A stretch of DNA of 64,000 bases from Janibacter sp. A1S7 (GTDB lineage: Bacteria > Actinomycetota > Actinomycetes > Actinomycetales > Dermatophilaceae): contig NZ_CP144913.1 in assembly GCF_037198315.1 (NCBI RefSeq), forward strand, positions 1,302,001-1,366,000. Direction: 5' to 3'. The first letter of the stretch is position 1. The number at the start of each line of letters is the position of its first letter. This document shows, in pieces, positions 44,791 to 52,642 of the stretch. The position numbers were made by a program, and so were the translations under genes. The notes under the pieces were generated by a model, which was not told where the DNA came from, did no database searches, and saw nothing but the letters and a program-made list of their open reading frames with translations.

Positions 44791-45494
44791 CCGCACCGAT
44801 CCTGACGGTGGAGGACCTCGCCGTGAGCTACGGGCGGGTCGAGGCCGTACGTGGGGTCTCCTTCGAGGTGGCCGCCGGTGACCTGATCACCCTGGTGGGC
44901 GCCAACGGCGCGGGGAAGTCCTCGGTGATCAACGCCGTCTCCGGGGTGGTGCGTCCCTCCGGGGGCAGGATCACCTTCGAGGGGAAGGACGTCACCCGCA
45001 CCCAGGCGCACACGCTGGTGGCCGACGGCCTCGTGCAGGTGCCCGAGGGACGACAGGTGCTGGCGACGCTGACGATCCACGAGAACCTGCAGCTGGGCGG
45101 GTGGCACAGCAACGACAAGGCAGCGATCGACGAGGTCTACGAGCGCTTCCCGGTGCTCGCCGAGCGGCGCGAGCTGCCGGCCGGTGCTCTGTCCGGTGGT
45201 GAGCAGCAGATGCTCGCGATCGGTCGGGCCCTGGTGGCCAGGCCCCGGCTGATGCTCCTCGACGAGCCGTCGATGGGATTGGCGCCGAAGATCGTCGACG
45301 AGGTCTTCACCGTCATCCGGGAGATCCGCGCCACCGGCACCACGGTGGTGCTCGTCGAGCAGAACGCCCGCCGGGCGTTGCAGGCCGCCGACCACGGCTA
45401 CCTCATGGCCACCGGTGAGATCGTGCACGCCGGGCCTGCGGCCGAGCTGTTGGCGGACGAGAAGATCGTGCAGGCGTATCTGGGGGTTGAGTAG
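44787..45494 (+). CDS. livF: Branched-chain amino acid-type ABC ATPase (LivF)
   Basis: A 235-aa ATPase: Walker A GANGAGKSS, signature LSGGEQQMLAIGRAL, Walker B LMLLDEPSMGLAP and the H-loop replaced by VEQNARRAL, as normal in LivF. It overlaps the fused LivM-LivG gene by ATGA and completes the importer (binding protein, LivH, LivM-LivG, LivF). It ends 26 bp before the convergent GNAT toxin gene. Confidence 0.93.
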   Translation: MTAPILTVEDLAVSYGRVEAVRGVSFEVAAGDLITLVGANGAGKSSVINAVSGVVRPSGGRITFEGKDVTRTQAHTLVADGLVQVPEGRQVLATLTIHENLQLGGWHSNDKAAIDEVYERFPVLAERRELPAGALSGGEQQMLAIGRALVARPRLMLLDEPSMGLAPKIVDEVFTVIREIRATGTTVVLVEQNARRALQAADHGYLMATGEIVHAGPAAELLADEKIVQAYLGVE

Positions 45495-45520
45495 CGCTCT
45501 GGTGGTCGTCGGCCCCGGGA

Positions 45521-46033
45521 TCAGGCCGGTGACACGTCGTCGCGGAGGGCGGCTGCCGCCGTCGACATCTTCATCACGAGCCGATCGCCCGGCCCTTTGG
45601 TCGGGGTGAATCCGAACGTCTCGTAGAACGCCCTGGCCGTCTCGTCGATGGGGTCCACCACGATGATGCGTCCACCTCCCACGTCGGCGGCCGCGAGGCA
45701 CACCTCGAGCGCGCTGAGGAGGAGTTGAGCCCCCTCTCCCTGACCCTGGAGGTCACGATGCAGCGCGAGCCGGGCGATGAGGTAGCCGGGCACGAGGCTG
45801 TGGCCGCCAGCCGTGCCCCGAGTGAGGTCCCGGGCGACGACCTGCGTCGGCTGGATGGCGGCGTAGGCGACGACGTCATCCGGCGTCGCCTCGTTGACCC
45901 AGACGTACACGCGAACGATGCCCTGCCGGTGCATACGGTGCGCGTGCCTGTACAACCAGGCATCGAGGTCGTGGACTCCGCAGTCGAAGCCGCTGAGCTC
46001 GTCGTCGTCGGCCAGTTGGCGCTGGAGCCACAT
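45521..46033 (-). CDS. GNAT acetyltransferase, probable TacT-type toxin
   Basis: A 170-aa GNAT. FDCGVHDLDAWLYRHA near the N-terminus and LIARLALHRDLQGQGEGAQL, with the Q-x-G-x-G acetyl-CoA loop, match toxins that acetylate charged tRNA. AFYETFGFTP is the typical C-terminal strand. It overlaps the DUF1778 antitoxin stop by TGATG, the usual antitoxin-first order. As in known pairs, the upstream protein should neutralise it and repress the operon. Toxicity is inferred from the arrangement. Confidence 0.86.
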   Translation of the reverse strand: MWLQRQLADDDELSGFDCGVHDLDAWLYRHAHRMHRQGIVRVYVWVNEATPDDVVAYAAIQPTQVVARDLTRGTAGGHSLVPGYLIARLALHRDLQGQGEGAQLLLSALEVCLAAADVGGGRIIVVDPIDETARAFYETFGFTPTKGPGDRLVMKMSTAAAALRDDVSPA

Positions 46034-46302
46034 CAGGCGCGTCGGTAGCTGCGCGGACCCTGTGCGGCCTTGCGAAGGGCGGCGGCCGGGTCCGGCGTGT
46101 CCAGCGACTCGACCAGCTCAGCGAAGAGGACGGGGTCCATCACGGTGACATCGCTGCGCGCCAGGACCTCTTCAGCGGATGCTCTCGTGGCATCGGCGAC
46201 GAACTGGGACTTGCTGACGTTCAGACGCTGAGCAGCCGCAGACGCGAGTGCGTCCGTCTCTTCGTCGACGCGCGTCTCCCAGCGTCGGGTCTTGGCGGCC
46301 AT
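46033..46302 (-). CDS. DUF1778 ribbon-helix-helix antitoxin
   Basis: An 89-aa antitoxin of the DUF1778 (TacA-like) family. The N-terminal half is the DNA-binding part (RWETRVDEETDALASAAAQR, then LNVSKSQFVADATRASAEEV) and the rest (VMDPVLFAELVESLD) is the toxin-neutralising tail. The ATG at 46302 follows a TACAGT -10-like element by 6 nt. A pair of GCCGTACA repeats upstream is the likely autoregulatory operator. Confidence 0.85.
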   Translation of the reverse strand: MAAKTRRWETRVDEETDALASAAAQRLNVSKSQFVADATRASAEEVLARSDVTVMDPVLFAELVESLDTPDPAAALRKAAQGPRSYRRA

Positions 46303-46665
46303 GACTCCACTGTACGGCATTTGTACGGCGTCCCTTCTGGTCTCGTCCTTGAAACGTAGTGGAGGGGCAGTGGGTGCACAGGTGTCGATGTCGCAAGCTG
46401 TGCACAGTCGTCGGGGAAGGTGCTTCTTGTGGACTCCGAGCGTGACGCGAGACCTGGTCATCTACAGGTGCTGGTGCTGGAGTTGATCGCTGATCCTGTT
46501 GCGTCGACCACAGCGCTGGTGTGTCCGTGGCCGTTGACAATCAGCTCAACGGAGTAGGCCCAGCCATCCGGTCACCCAGCACTGTCCGTTCGGATGATCC
46601 AGGCGGTCCGGCCGCTGCCGTAACGTCGCTCGCGCAGGGGATGGTAGGTCCACAGGAGGAGTTGC
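46303..46665. other. Intergenic region between the toxin-antitoxin operon and the thermonuclease gene
   Basis: No gene is seen. It contains the antitoxin operator repeats (46311-46329), an inverted repeat GTGCACAG/CTGTGCAC (46374-46381 and 46398-46405), a TTGACA hexamer near 46534 and a TAACGT hexamer near 46621 that could belong to the thermonuclease promoter. Confidence 0.5.
46311..46329 (-). promoter_or_regulatory. Antitoxin operator: two GCCGTACA repeats
   Basis: On the reverse strand GCCGTACA occurs twice, in tandem with an 11-bp period (one helical turn), directly before the DUF1778 start. This is a suitable site for a ribbon-helix-helix repressor. Confidence 0.5.
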
Positions 46666-47658
46666 GTGATGAGGTCAGGGTTGAGGCGGCGCCGGGTCGC
46701 GGGAGTGCGAGACCTGCCCAGGTACGGGGTCGTGGTCGCCGGGGTGCTGGCGCTGGCACTCACGGGGTGCGGAGCTTCGGAGACGACGTCGGAGTCGGCG
46801 GGTGCCGAGGCGGCGGTGACCTCGCCCGACGTGCAGGACGAAGGGGGAGAGAGCGCCGGTTCCGATGCGAAGGACGCGGCGAAGTCCTCGTCCTCGGCGG
46901 CGGGTGACGACGACTCGACGAGTGAGACGAGTGCGTCGGAGGGTGCCGGCGCGGGCAAAGGCAGCGCGAAGCCTCGGGGGTCGAAGACCCTCTACCGGGT
47001 GATCCGGGTCGTCGACGGCGACACGGTGAAGGTGAACATCAACGGGGGCGAGTCGGTGCGTGTCATCGGGATCGACACCCCGGAGACGGTCGACCCGGAC
47101 CAGCCGGTCCAGTGCGGTGGACCGGAGGCCACGGCCGCGGCGAAGAAGCTGCTCAGCGGCAAGAGCGTCGCTGTCGTTTTCGACGAGTCCCAGGGGCGCC
47201 GCGACAAGTACGACCGGCTGCTGGCCTACCTCGACGTGCCGGGCTCGGGTGACTTCGGTGAGGACATGATCCGCTCCGGCCACGCGGAGGAGTACACCTA
47301 CGACGCCGCGTACGAGCGCAAGCCGACGTACCTGGCCGCTGAGCAGTCGGCGCGCAGCGCGGGGAAGGGCACCTGGGGGTCCTGCCAAGAGGAGCCTGCG
47401 CCGGCTGCGCCTGAGCCGGCCGAGCCCGCGTACACGCCTCCACCTCCGCCGCCGCCGTCGACGCCGGCACCTGCTCCGGCTCCCACGCCTGCGCCCGCCC
47501 CCACGCCGGCTCCCGCTCCAGCGCCTCCTGCAGCACCCGCGGGTCCGGGCCCCGGCTGGACGAACGATGCCCTGACGCCCGGCTACACCGGGTGTCGTCA
47601 GGGGTACCCCGGTGGACGCATCAACGGGGTCTACTGGTGGAAGCCGATCCCGTGCTGA
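46666..47658 (+). CDS. Thermonuclease (SNase-like) family lipoprotein
   Basis: A 330-aa exported nuclease. A long basic N-terminus leads to a hydrophobic helix and the lipobox LTGC (cysteine near residue 35). An acidic Ser/Glu/Ala linker follows. The SNase domain (about 108-232) shows YRVIRVVDGDTVKV, VRVIGIDTPET and GRRDKYDRLLAYL, with the calcium-binding aspartates and arginines in place. The C-terminus is a Pro/Ala repeat ending in a Gly-Trp-Cys module (CRQGYPGG to WWKPIPC). GGAGG precedes the GTG/ATG start pair; either could be used. It may degrade extracellular nucleic acid. Confidence 0.85.
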   Translation: MMRSGLRRRRVAGVRDLPRYGVVVAGVLALALTGCGASETTSESAGAEAAVTSPDVQDEGGESAGSDAKDAAKSSSSAAGDDDSTSETSASEGAGAGKGSAKPRGSKTLYRVIRVVDGDTVKVNINGGESVRVIGIDTPETVDPDQPVQCGGPEATAAAKKLLSGKSVAVVFDESQGRRDKYDRLLAYLDVPGSGDFGEDMIRSGHAEEYTYDAAYERKPTYLAAEQSARSAGKGTWGSCQEEPAPAAPEPAEPAYTPPPPPPPSTPAPAPAPTPAPAPTPAPAPAPPAAPAGPGPGWTNDALTPGYTGCRQGYPGGRINGVYWWKPIPC

Positions 47659-47679
47659 CCTGAAGGATGCCGCAGCGGG

Positions 47680-48024
47680 TCAGTGACCGGCCTTGGCGGA
47701 GGACCCCTTGGCGCGGGCGACCGTGTACCGCCGCTCGTTGTCTTCCGCCTTGGCTGTCAGAGCGGCGTCGAGGTCGATGCCGGTGACGTCGGCGAACCGC
47801 AACAGGTACGTGAGGATGTCCGCCACCTCGTCGCGGACATCCTTGGCCCTGGCGCCGGTCATGACGGCGGCAGCTTCCTCCGGGGGCATCCACTGGAAGA
47901 TCTCGACCAGCTCGCTCACCTCGACGGACAACGCCATCGCGAGATTCTTCGGGTTGTGGAACTGCTCCCAGTCGCGCTCTTGAGCGAACTCGCGGATCCG
48001 CTCCGTCCAAGGTTCGGTGTTCAT
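47680..48024 (-). CDS. MazG-like nucleotide pyrophosphohydrolase
   Basis: A 114-aa single-domain all-alpha NTP pyrophosphatase of the MazG/dCTPase (RS21-C6-like) type. The metal motifs ExxE (SVEVSELVEIFQW) and ExxD (DEVADILTYLL) are intact, so it should hydrolyse dNTPs or NTPs to monophosphates. The start at 48024 gives MNTEPWTERI. It lies 28 bp after the EVE/HNH gene and is the last gene of the leftward defence-like unit, where depletion or cleansing of nucleotides would be its role. Confidence 0.86.
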   Translation of the reverse strand: MNTEPWTERIREFAQERDWEQFHNPKNLAMALSVEVSELVEIFQWMPPEEAAAVMTGARAKDVRDEVADILTYLLRFADVTGIDLDAALTAKAEDNERRYTVARAKGSSAKAGH

Positions 48025-48052
48025 GGTTCCACCCAACAGCACGAGGCCGACA

Positions 48053-48889
48053 TCAGAGCCAACTGCACTCAGCGTTGTGCTCCGCGAGCTTGGCAGCCAG
48101 TGGACGCTCGACGGGCTTGACCGGCACGCGGAGCTGGGCCGAGTCAAGTCTCACGTAGGGCGTGCCCAGACTTTGGTCGACTCGTACGAGCAGGCCCGGG
48201 GTGACGGTGATCCGGTGCAGGTCGAAGAGGGTGTGGATGTCCGCACGGAGGAGCAGCCCGTTGTTCGTGCGGTTGGTGTGCGCGCCGAGGAATCGCGAGA
48301 TGTGCGCGGCCTCCAGGACGAACTCGGTCGACGTCCCCGTCACGGCGCACCGGTTGCCGTACGCGCGCATGAGCTTGTTGCGGAACTCCTTCTGCCCTTG
48401 GCGTCGGGCGATGGATCGCAGGTCGAATGTCCTCAGATCCAGGCCCAGTCGCGACATCTCCTCTTCGCGCTCTTGGTCGCGGTACGGGTTGGGGACTGGA
48501 GTGGTGTCGAAGTACTGAGAGAGCACAGCCTCTTGGACAGAGTCGTCGAAGGATCGGAACTGGGGCGGGTAGAGGCCGCCCCACTGCTTCTGAAGGTCAC
48601 TCCATGCCGGTTCGGTGATGGGCGCTTCCGACTCCAGGTCGAAGGTGAACCGTGCCTTGTAGTCGCGTTCGCCGGAGTCATCCCACGGCAGTTGTTCGGC
48701 GCCGGTCAGCGGGACGTATGAGGAGGTCGCGGTGCACTGAGACACCAAGGACCCTCCTCCTTGCCAGAAGTACACCGTGTCACCGAGCGAGACCTTGTGC
48801 GCGGACGTCATGTCCCAGAATCCGTGCTGCTTGGCGATCTCCCAGTGCTGCGGGTACTTCGAGTCGATGATGGCGACCCAGCTCGTCAT
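48053..48889 (-). CDS. EVE-like/HNH endonuclease (modification-dependent restriction candidate)
   Basis: A 278-aa protein. Residues 1 to about 140 resemble an EVE/PUA-like base-reading domain (WVAIIDSKYPQHWEIAKQHG, then LGDTVYFWQGGGSLVSQC). The C-terminal domain is an HNH nuclease: NRCAVTGTSTEFVLEAAHI, then TNNGLLLRADIHTLFDL, with the histidines and asparagine of the finger visible. EVE-HNH proteins are known type IV-like enzymes that cut DNA with modified bases. It lies between DUF2075 and MazG-like genes, and its leader carries the repeated element described at 48914. Confidence 0.82.
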   Translation of the reverse strand: MTSWVAIIDSKYPQHWEIAKQHGFWDMTSAHKVSLGDTVYFWQGGGSLVSQCTATSSYVPLTGAEQLPWDDSGERDYKARFTFDLESEAPITEPAWSDLQKQWGGLYPPQFRSFDDSVQEAVLSQYFDTTPVPNPYRDQEREEEMSRLGLDLRTFDLRSIARRQGQKEFRNKLMRAYGNRCAVTGTSTEFVLEAAHISRFLGAHTNRTNNGLLLRADIHTLFDLHRITVTPGLLVRVDQSLGTPYVRLDSAQLRVPVKPVERPLAAKLAEHNAECSWL

Positions 48890-48913
48890 GGCATGCCTGC
48901 TCCGTGTAAGTCA

Positions 48914-48953
48914 CGGGTGAGGCATGTCCTGCGATGGAAGCCTGTCGATCCGC
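48914..48953 (-). repeat. Repeated leader element, copy A (upstream of EVE/HNH gene)
   Basis: The core 48922-48947, GCATGTCC-T-GCGATGGAAGCC-T-GTCG on the + strand, is nearly identical to 50890-50914 (one mismatch, one extra T), with flanking CGGGTG and CCGC shared. On the gene strand it is followed by a CCGTG/CACGG hairpin (48902-48916) and the start codon at 48889. It is either a shared control element or a duplicated end of an inserted cassette. Confidence 0.65.
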
Positions 48954-48980
48954 CGGTGTTCGGTTGGTGTGCGTTCTCGC

Positions 48981-50849
48981 CTACGACCGCACGAGCGATC
49001 GCAGGAAGTCTCGGGTCTGGGGGTCGGTCGAGTAGATGTGCACGCTGCGCATTCCGCGGGTGAGCAGCACCTTGTAGACATTGCGCACGAGCCGGTCGAA
49101 GTCGGCGTCCGGGACCTTCTCGCGGTTCTTGAAGTCCGGGTCCCGGTTGGCCTCGCGCACCGAGACCCAGCGGTCGTCACGCCACACCAGATCGGGCCCG
49201 ATGATCACTCCGGCGTGGTCGTACTCGAATCCCTGAGCGGTATAGATGCAGCCCACCTGGCCGAAGCCGGCCGGGTCTGAGGCCCACAACGGCGAAGGGG
49301 GAGCCCCGCCCACTGCTCGGTCGCCACGCAGGTTCCACGGCCGGGACCAGTCGTCGATGTGAACGTCCGGCACGAGTGTCCCGTCGTTGCGTGGGTCGCT
49401 CCATGGCCAGCAGTAGCCAGCCGCCATGCGCGCGGTGTAACCCCCTTCGTGCTTCTGGGCGAGCACATGCTCAAGCTCGTGGGGCGAGTCCACGACCTCG
49501 ACGGTGAAGCCATCGTCCCCGCGCCACGGGAGGGGCCCACCCGGGGCCAGCCCGAGGAGGTGCAGCACCCAGTCGACGTACACCTGTGAACCGCCACACC
49601 GGAACTGGTCGTCGAGCCGGATCTCTTCCACCTCGATGCCTAGGACTGCGGCGTAGCGCTCGATGTCCTGCACGGTGCCCAGCTCACCCGGCCGCACGAC
49701 TTGGTGTTGATCGAGGAGGAAGACGGGCACCCGTGCGGCAGAGAGGAGCTCGTGGATCTGTGGTTGTGCGCGCTCCCGCTCGGCCTTACGGGTGTACCGG
49801 TTGACCGAGGTCTCCCGGATGCGGTGCGCCTCGTCGAGGATCAGGCAGTCCAAGTCGTTTGGCTCGGCCGTCATGAACGAGTTGAAGTACTTGAAGAGCT
49901 GCCGCACCCGTGGTGCTCGCGCGGCTGCGACCTTGCGCAGCGTCTGGGTGAACGACCGCGAGCCCGTGGCGTGCACGACGGTGCGACCCTGTCTCGACAG
50001 TTCGCCCATGAGGGAGAGGGCGATGACGGACTTGCCGCTGCCCGGGCCACCACTGACGACGATGGCTCGCTTGGTGTTCGCGCGCCGGGCCCGTTCGACG
50101 GCGTGCAGCACGTGCTCGTAGGCGTCTCGTTGCTCGTCGAGGAGGACGAACATCTCACGGCGCTGGACCTCGTCCGCGGCGACGGTCAGGAGCTGCTTGC
50201 TGGGGGCGATCCGCGACGCGAGCAGAGCATCGGCGGCATCGGCGCCCGGTTTGCCGGGAGCCAGGTGCTGGGCGAGGAAGTCACCGAAAGCCGCCCGCCG
50301 CTGTCCCGTGAACACGCGAGAACGCGCCGTGGCCGGACGGGCGAAGAGGTCCTCGACCCCACGGTCGGTCGCGTTGTGCAGGTAGGCGGCGCCCACCAAA
50401 CTGTGTTCGGTCTCCGCGAGGTGACTGGTGAAGTCGGCGATGTAGTCGACGTACCCCTCGACCTGCACGGCCGGGTGGGTGACGCCGCGCCCGCCGTACT
50501 GCTCAACGGCGACGAGGGTGTCGGAGTCCTCGAATGCTTCGGCGTGCGACCACTGCTTGAGCTCGACGACGACGTACGAAGGGAGCCCTGTGCGTGGGTG
50601 CACGCCAGCGAGGACCACGTCGGCTCGCTTGGACGTCAGCGGGAGCTGGTACTCCACCAGCATCTCCACCTCGTGCAGTCCCACGTCGATCAGGTCGGCA
50701 CGAAGGGCGGGCAGGCTCCGCTCCCACGCGCGGCGCTCACCGGGCGAAGGGGAATGGCCGGTCTGGATGGACATCTGTTCAGCAAGGCGCTCGGCCAAGT
50801 GGTGCTCGAGCGCCGAGAATCCTCGGACGGATGAGCGGAGCAGTGGCAC
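48981..50849 (-). CDS. Nuclease-helicase fusion protein (DUF2075)
   Basis: A 622-aa protein from the GTG at 50849, preferred because GGGGAT is 7 nt upstream; a GTG at 50870 would add 7 residues. The N-terminal region has a PD-(D/E)XK-like nuclease signature: RADVVL (D77), then VVVELKQW (E96, K98). A DUF2075 superfamily 1 helicase-like ATPase follows: Walker A SGGPGSGKS (about 266-274), Walker B LILDEAHR (about 337-344) and DDQFRCGG further on; YTAQGFEYDHAG is a late helicase motif. It heads the leftward unit with EVE/HNH and MazG-like genes. Domain limits are by eye. Confidence 0.85.
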   Translation of the reverse strand: MPLLRSSVRGFSALEHHLAERLAEQMSIQTGHSPSPGERRAWERSLPALRADLIDVGLHEVEMLVEYQLPLTSKRADVVLAGVHPRTGLPSYVVVELKQWSHAEAFEDSDTLVAVEQYGGRGVTHPAVQVEGYVDYIADFTSHLAETEHSLVGAAYLHNATDRGVEDLFARPATARSRVFTGQRRAAFGDFLAQHLAPGKPGADAADALLASRIAPSKQLLTVAADEVQRREMFVLLDEQRDAYEHVLHAVERARRANTKRAIVVSGGPGSGKSVIALSLMGELSRQGRTVVHATGSRSFTQTLRKVAAARAPRVRQLFKYFNSFMTAEPNDLDCLILDEAHRIRETSVNRYTRKAERERAQPQIHELLSAARVPVFLLDQHQVVRPGELGTVQDIERYAAVLGIEVEEIRLDDQFRCGGSQVYVDWVLHLLGLAPGGPLPWRGDDGFTVEVVDSPHELEHVLAQKHEGGYTARMAAGYCWPWSDPRNDGTLVPDVHIDDWSRPWNLRGDRAVGGAPPSPLWASDPAGFGQVGCIYTAQGFEYDHAGVIIGPDLVWRDDRWVSVREANRDPDFKNREKVPDADFDRLVRNVYKVLLTRGMRSVHIYSTDPQTRDFLRSLVRS

Positions 50850-50880
50850 GGACAGATCCCCAGACAGCACGAAACTCGTG

Positions 50881-50920
50881 CGGGTGGGGGCATGTCCGCG
50901 ATGGAAGCCCGTCGGGCCGC
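50881..50920 (-). repeat. Repeated leader element, copy B (upstream of DUF2075 gene)
   Basis: The core 50890-50914 matches copy A except for one base and one missing T. On the gene strand it is followed by a GCACGA/TCGTGC hairpin (50867-50881) and the DUF2075 start. Both copies have the same order of core box, hairpin and start codon. Confidence 0.65.
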
Positions 50921-51376
50921 TATGTCAGTGGCGAGTATGCCTCAAACCGCTTCGCCTCACTCGCTTGGATCCCAACTCTTCGGTGCAGGCCCGAAGGAGC
51001 GATTCGTGGATTGGATGATTCCTTCAGCCACAGCAGCACTAGCAGTGCCGCCGATGAGGGCACCCCGACGCTGAACAGTGGCACCCGCCGCGAACGATGA
51101 TGTCTTGCTTGGTTCCGTATTCGGTGACGGGATTGTGTCCCAGGACCTTGTTGATGGCGCGGATCTGAGACATCGGCACCCTCGAGACGAGATGCTTGGC
51201 CCATGTTGGCTCGTGTGCTCGACCATCTTGCCGACTGTTCTCGTCGCGGACTCGCCCAAGGCATTGGCGTGGCGGAGTCCTCTCCCGGGACCTATGACCA
51301 TGCGTCGGTGGACCCCGGGGCCGACCGGGTGACCTCCTGAGGGGCTGCGCTCCGGTGGGCAGAGTGACTGACAGAG
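50921..51376. other. Low-information stretch between defence module and MFS gene
   Basis: Apart from the possible gene remnant (50957-51173) no gene, repeat or RNA is recognisable. Base composition is less GC-rich than the flanking MFS gene, as in the adjoining defence genes, which suggests the transferred segment extends to about 51.3 kb. Confidence 0.4.
50957..51173 (-). pseudogene. Possible frameshifted small-gene remnant
   Basis: One frame starting at 51173 reads MSQIRAINKVLGHNPVTEYG and TKQDIIVRGG in protein-like codons, then runs into a short Cys-rich end at 51039. From about 51080 another frame reads RGALIGGTASAAVAEGIIQS to a stop at 50957. Joined by a one-base shift they would give a ~70-aa protein with one hydrophobic segment. 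I do not recognise it. It may equally be non-coding. Confidence 0.25.
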
Positions 51377-52642
51377 CTACCGCGGTCTCGACGCGGTCGA
51401 CCGGGACCCCGGGTGGGTGTCCTGGCGGTGGTCGCCCTGCCGCACCTGTACCAGTCGGGTGAGTGCGGAGGCCGCGGCGAGGGCGGCGAGCACGAGCATC
51501 GGTGCCGCCGCGCCGATGCTGTCCTGGTACGTGTTGAGGACGAAGGGCAGGGCGAAGCCCGTGTACGTGACGACGTAGAAGATGCCGATGACCAGCCCCC
51601 GGGTGGAGCGCGGTGCGAGCCGGTCGACGTCGCGCAGGCCCTGCCCGAGGCACAGGCCGTACGCGGCCCCGAAGACGATCGAGCACAGCACGAAGGTCGC
51701 AATGCTCATCCGGCTGCCCGCCACGCCGGAGATGAGGAAGGCGGTGGCCGCCAGCCCCGCTCCGACGACCCCGAGCGGTCGCCATCCGGCGATCCGGCGC
51801 GTGCCGAGCTGGACGACGATGCCGGTGCCCAGAGCCAGCACGGCCGCCACCGCCGGCAGCATCGGCCCCCCGTACTGGCCACCGATCCGCTCGGTCAGCA
51901 CGATCATGGCGACGGTGACGCAGGAGAAGACCCACAGCGTCATCGGCAGTGCGGCCGCAAGGGCAGGACCCAGGCGCCGGTCCTCGACGAAGGGGGCGGA
52001 GCTGCCGTCGCGAGGCGGGCGAGGCGTCCTGTGGGGCGCCACGACACTGGCGTAGTCCGGGCGCAGGCAGAGCAGCGCCGAGACTCCGGTCAGGAGCACC
52101 GGGACGGCGAAAGCCACGACCAGTCCGGTCTCCCCGGGGGTGAACTGCGCGATCAGGCCGGAGGCCAGCGGGCCGGCCGCGAACCCGGTGGTGAGCACGA
52201 CCCCTGCGCGTGCGGCCCCCTTCGCCGCGTCGTGGTCGCCCGCCCACGCGGTCCCCGCACTCGCCACCAGGCCGACACCCACGCCGACGACGAGCCTGCC
52301 GAGCATCACCCCGGCCAACGTCGGCCAGATCAGCATCACCAGGTTGCCGCCGCCGCACAGGACCAGCCCGGTCAGCACGACCGGCCGTCGCCCCCGGCGG
52401 TCCGACAGGCCGCCGCCGAGCAGCAGACCCGGCAGCAGACCGAGGGCGTAGAGGCCGAATGCGGCATCCAGACCCGGCTTGGCGATGTGCTCGACCTCCG
52501 CGAGCACGGGCAGGAGGGCGGCGAAGTGGTTCGTCGACCATCCCGCGGCCAGCAGGGCCGCGAGCGTGACCCAGATCGCGCGACGGCGACCGGATGACGG
52601 CATGGCGACAGGGCGCGTCGGCGCGAAGGTGCGCTGACCCAT
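51377..52642 (-). CDS. MFS transporter
   Basis: A 421-aa major facilitator with twelve predicted helices. The loop between helices 2 and 3 carries the MFS signature GGGLSDRRGRRPVVL, and a second RRIAGWRPLG-type loop marks the half repeat. GGAGG lies 5 nt before the ATG at 52642. Its start overlaps the stop of the upstream methyltransferase gene (TGATG), so the two form an operon. It may export a small molecule modified by that enzyme. Substrate unknown. Confidence 0.85.
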   Translation of the reverse strand: MGQRTFAPTRPVAMPSSGRRRAIWVTLAALLAAGWSTNHFAALLPVLAEVEHIAKPGLDAAFGLYALGLLPGLLLGGGLSDRRGRRPVVLTGLVLCGGGNLVMLIWPTLAGVMLGRLVVGVGVGLVASAGTAWAGDHDAAKGAARAGVVLTTGFAAGPLASGLIAQFTPGETGLVVAFAVPVLLTGVSALLCLRPDYASVVAPHRTPRPPRDGSSAPFVEDRRLGPALAAALPMTLWVFSCVTVAMIVLTERIGGQYGGPMLPAVAAVLALGTGIVVQLGTRRIAGWRPLGVVGAGLAATAFLISGVAGSRMSIATFVLCSIVFGAAYGLCLGQGLRDVDRLAPRSTRGLVIGIFYVVTYTGFALPFVLNTYQDSIGAAAPMLVLAALAAASALTRLVQVRQGDHRQDTHPGSRSTASRPR

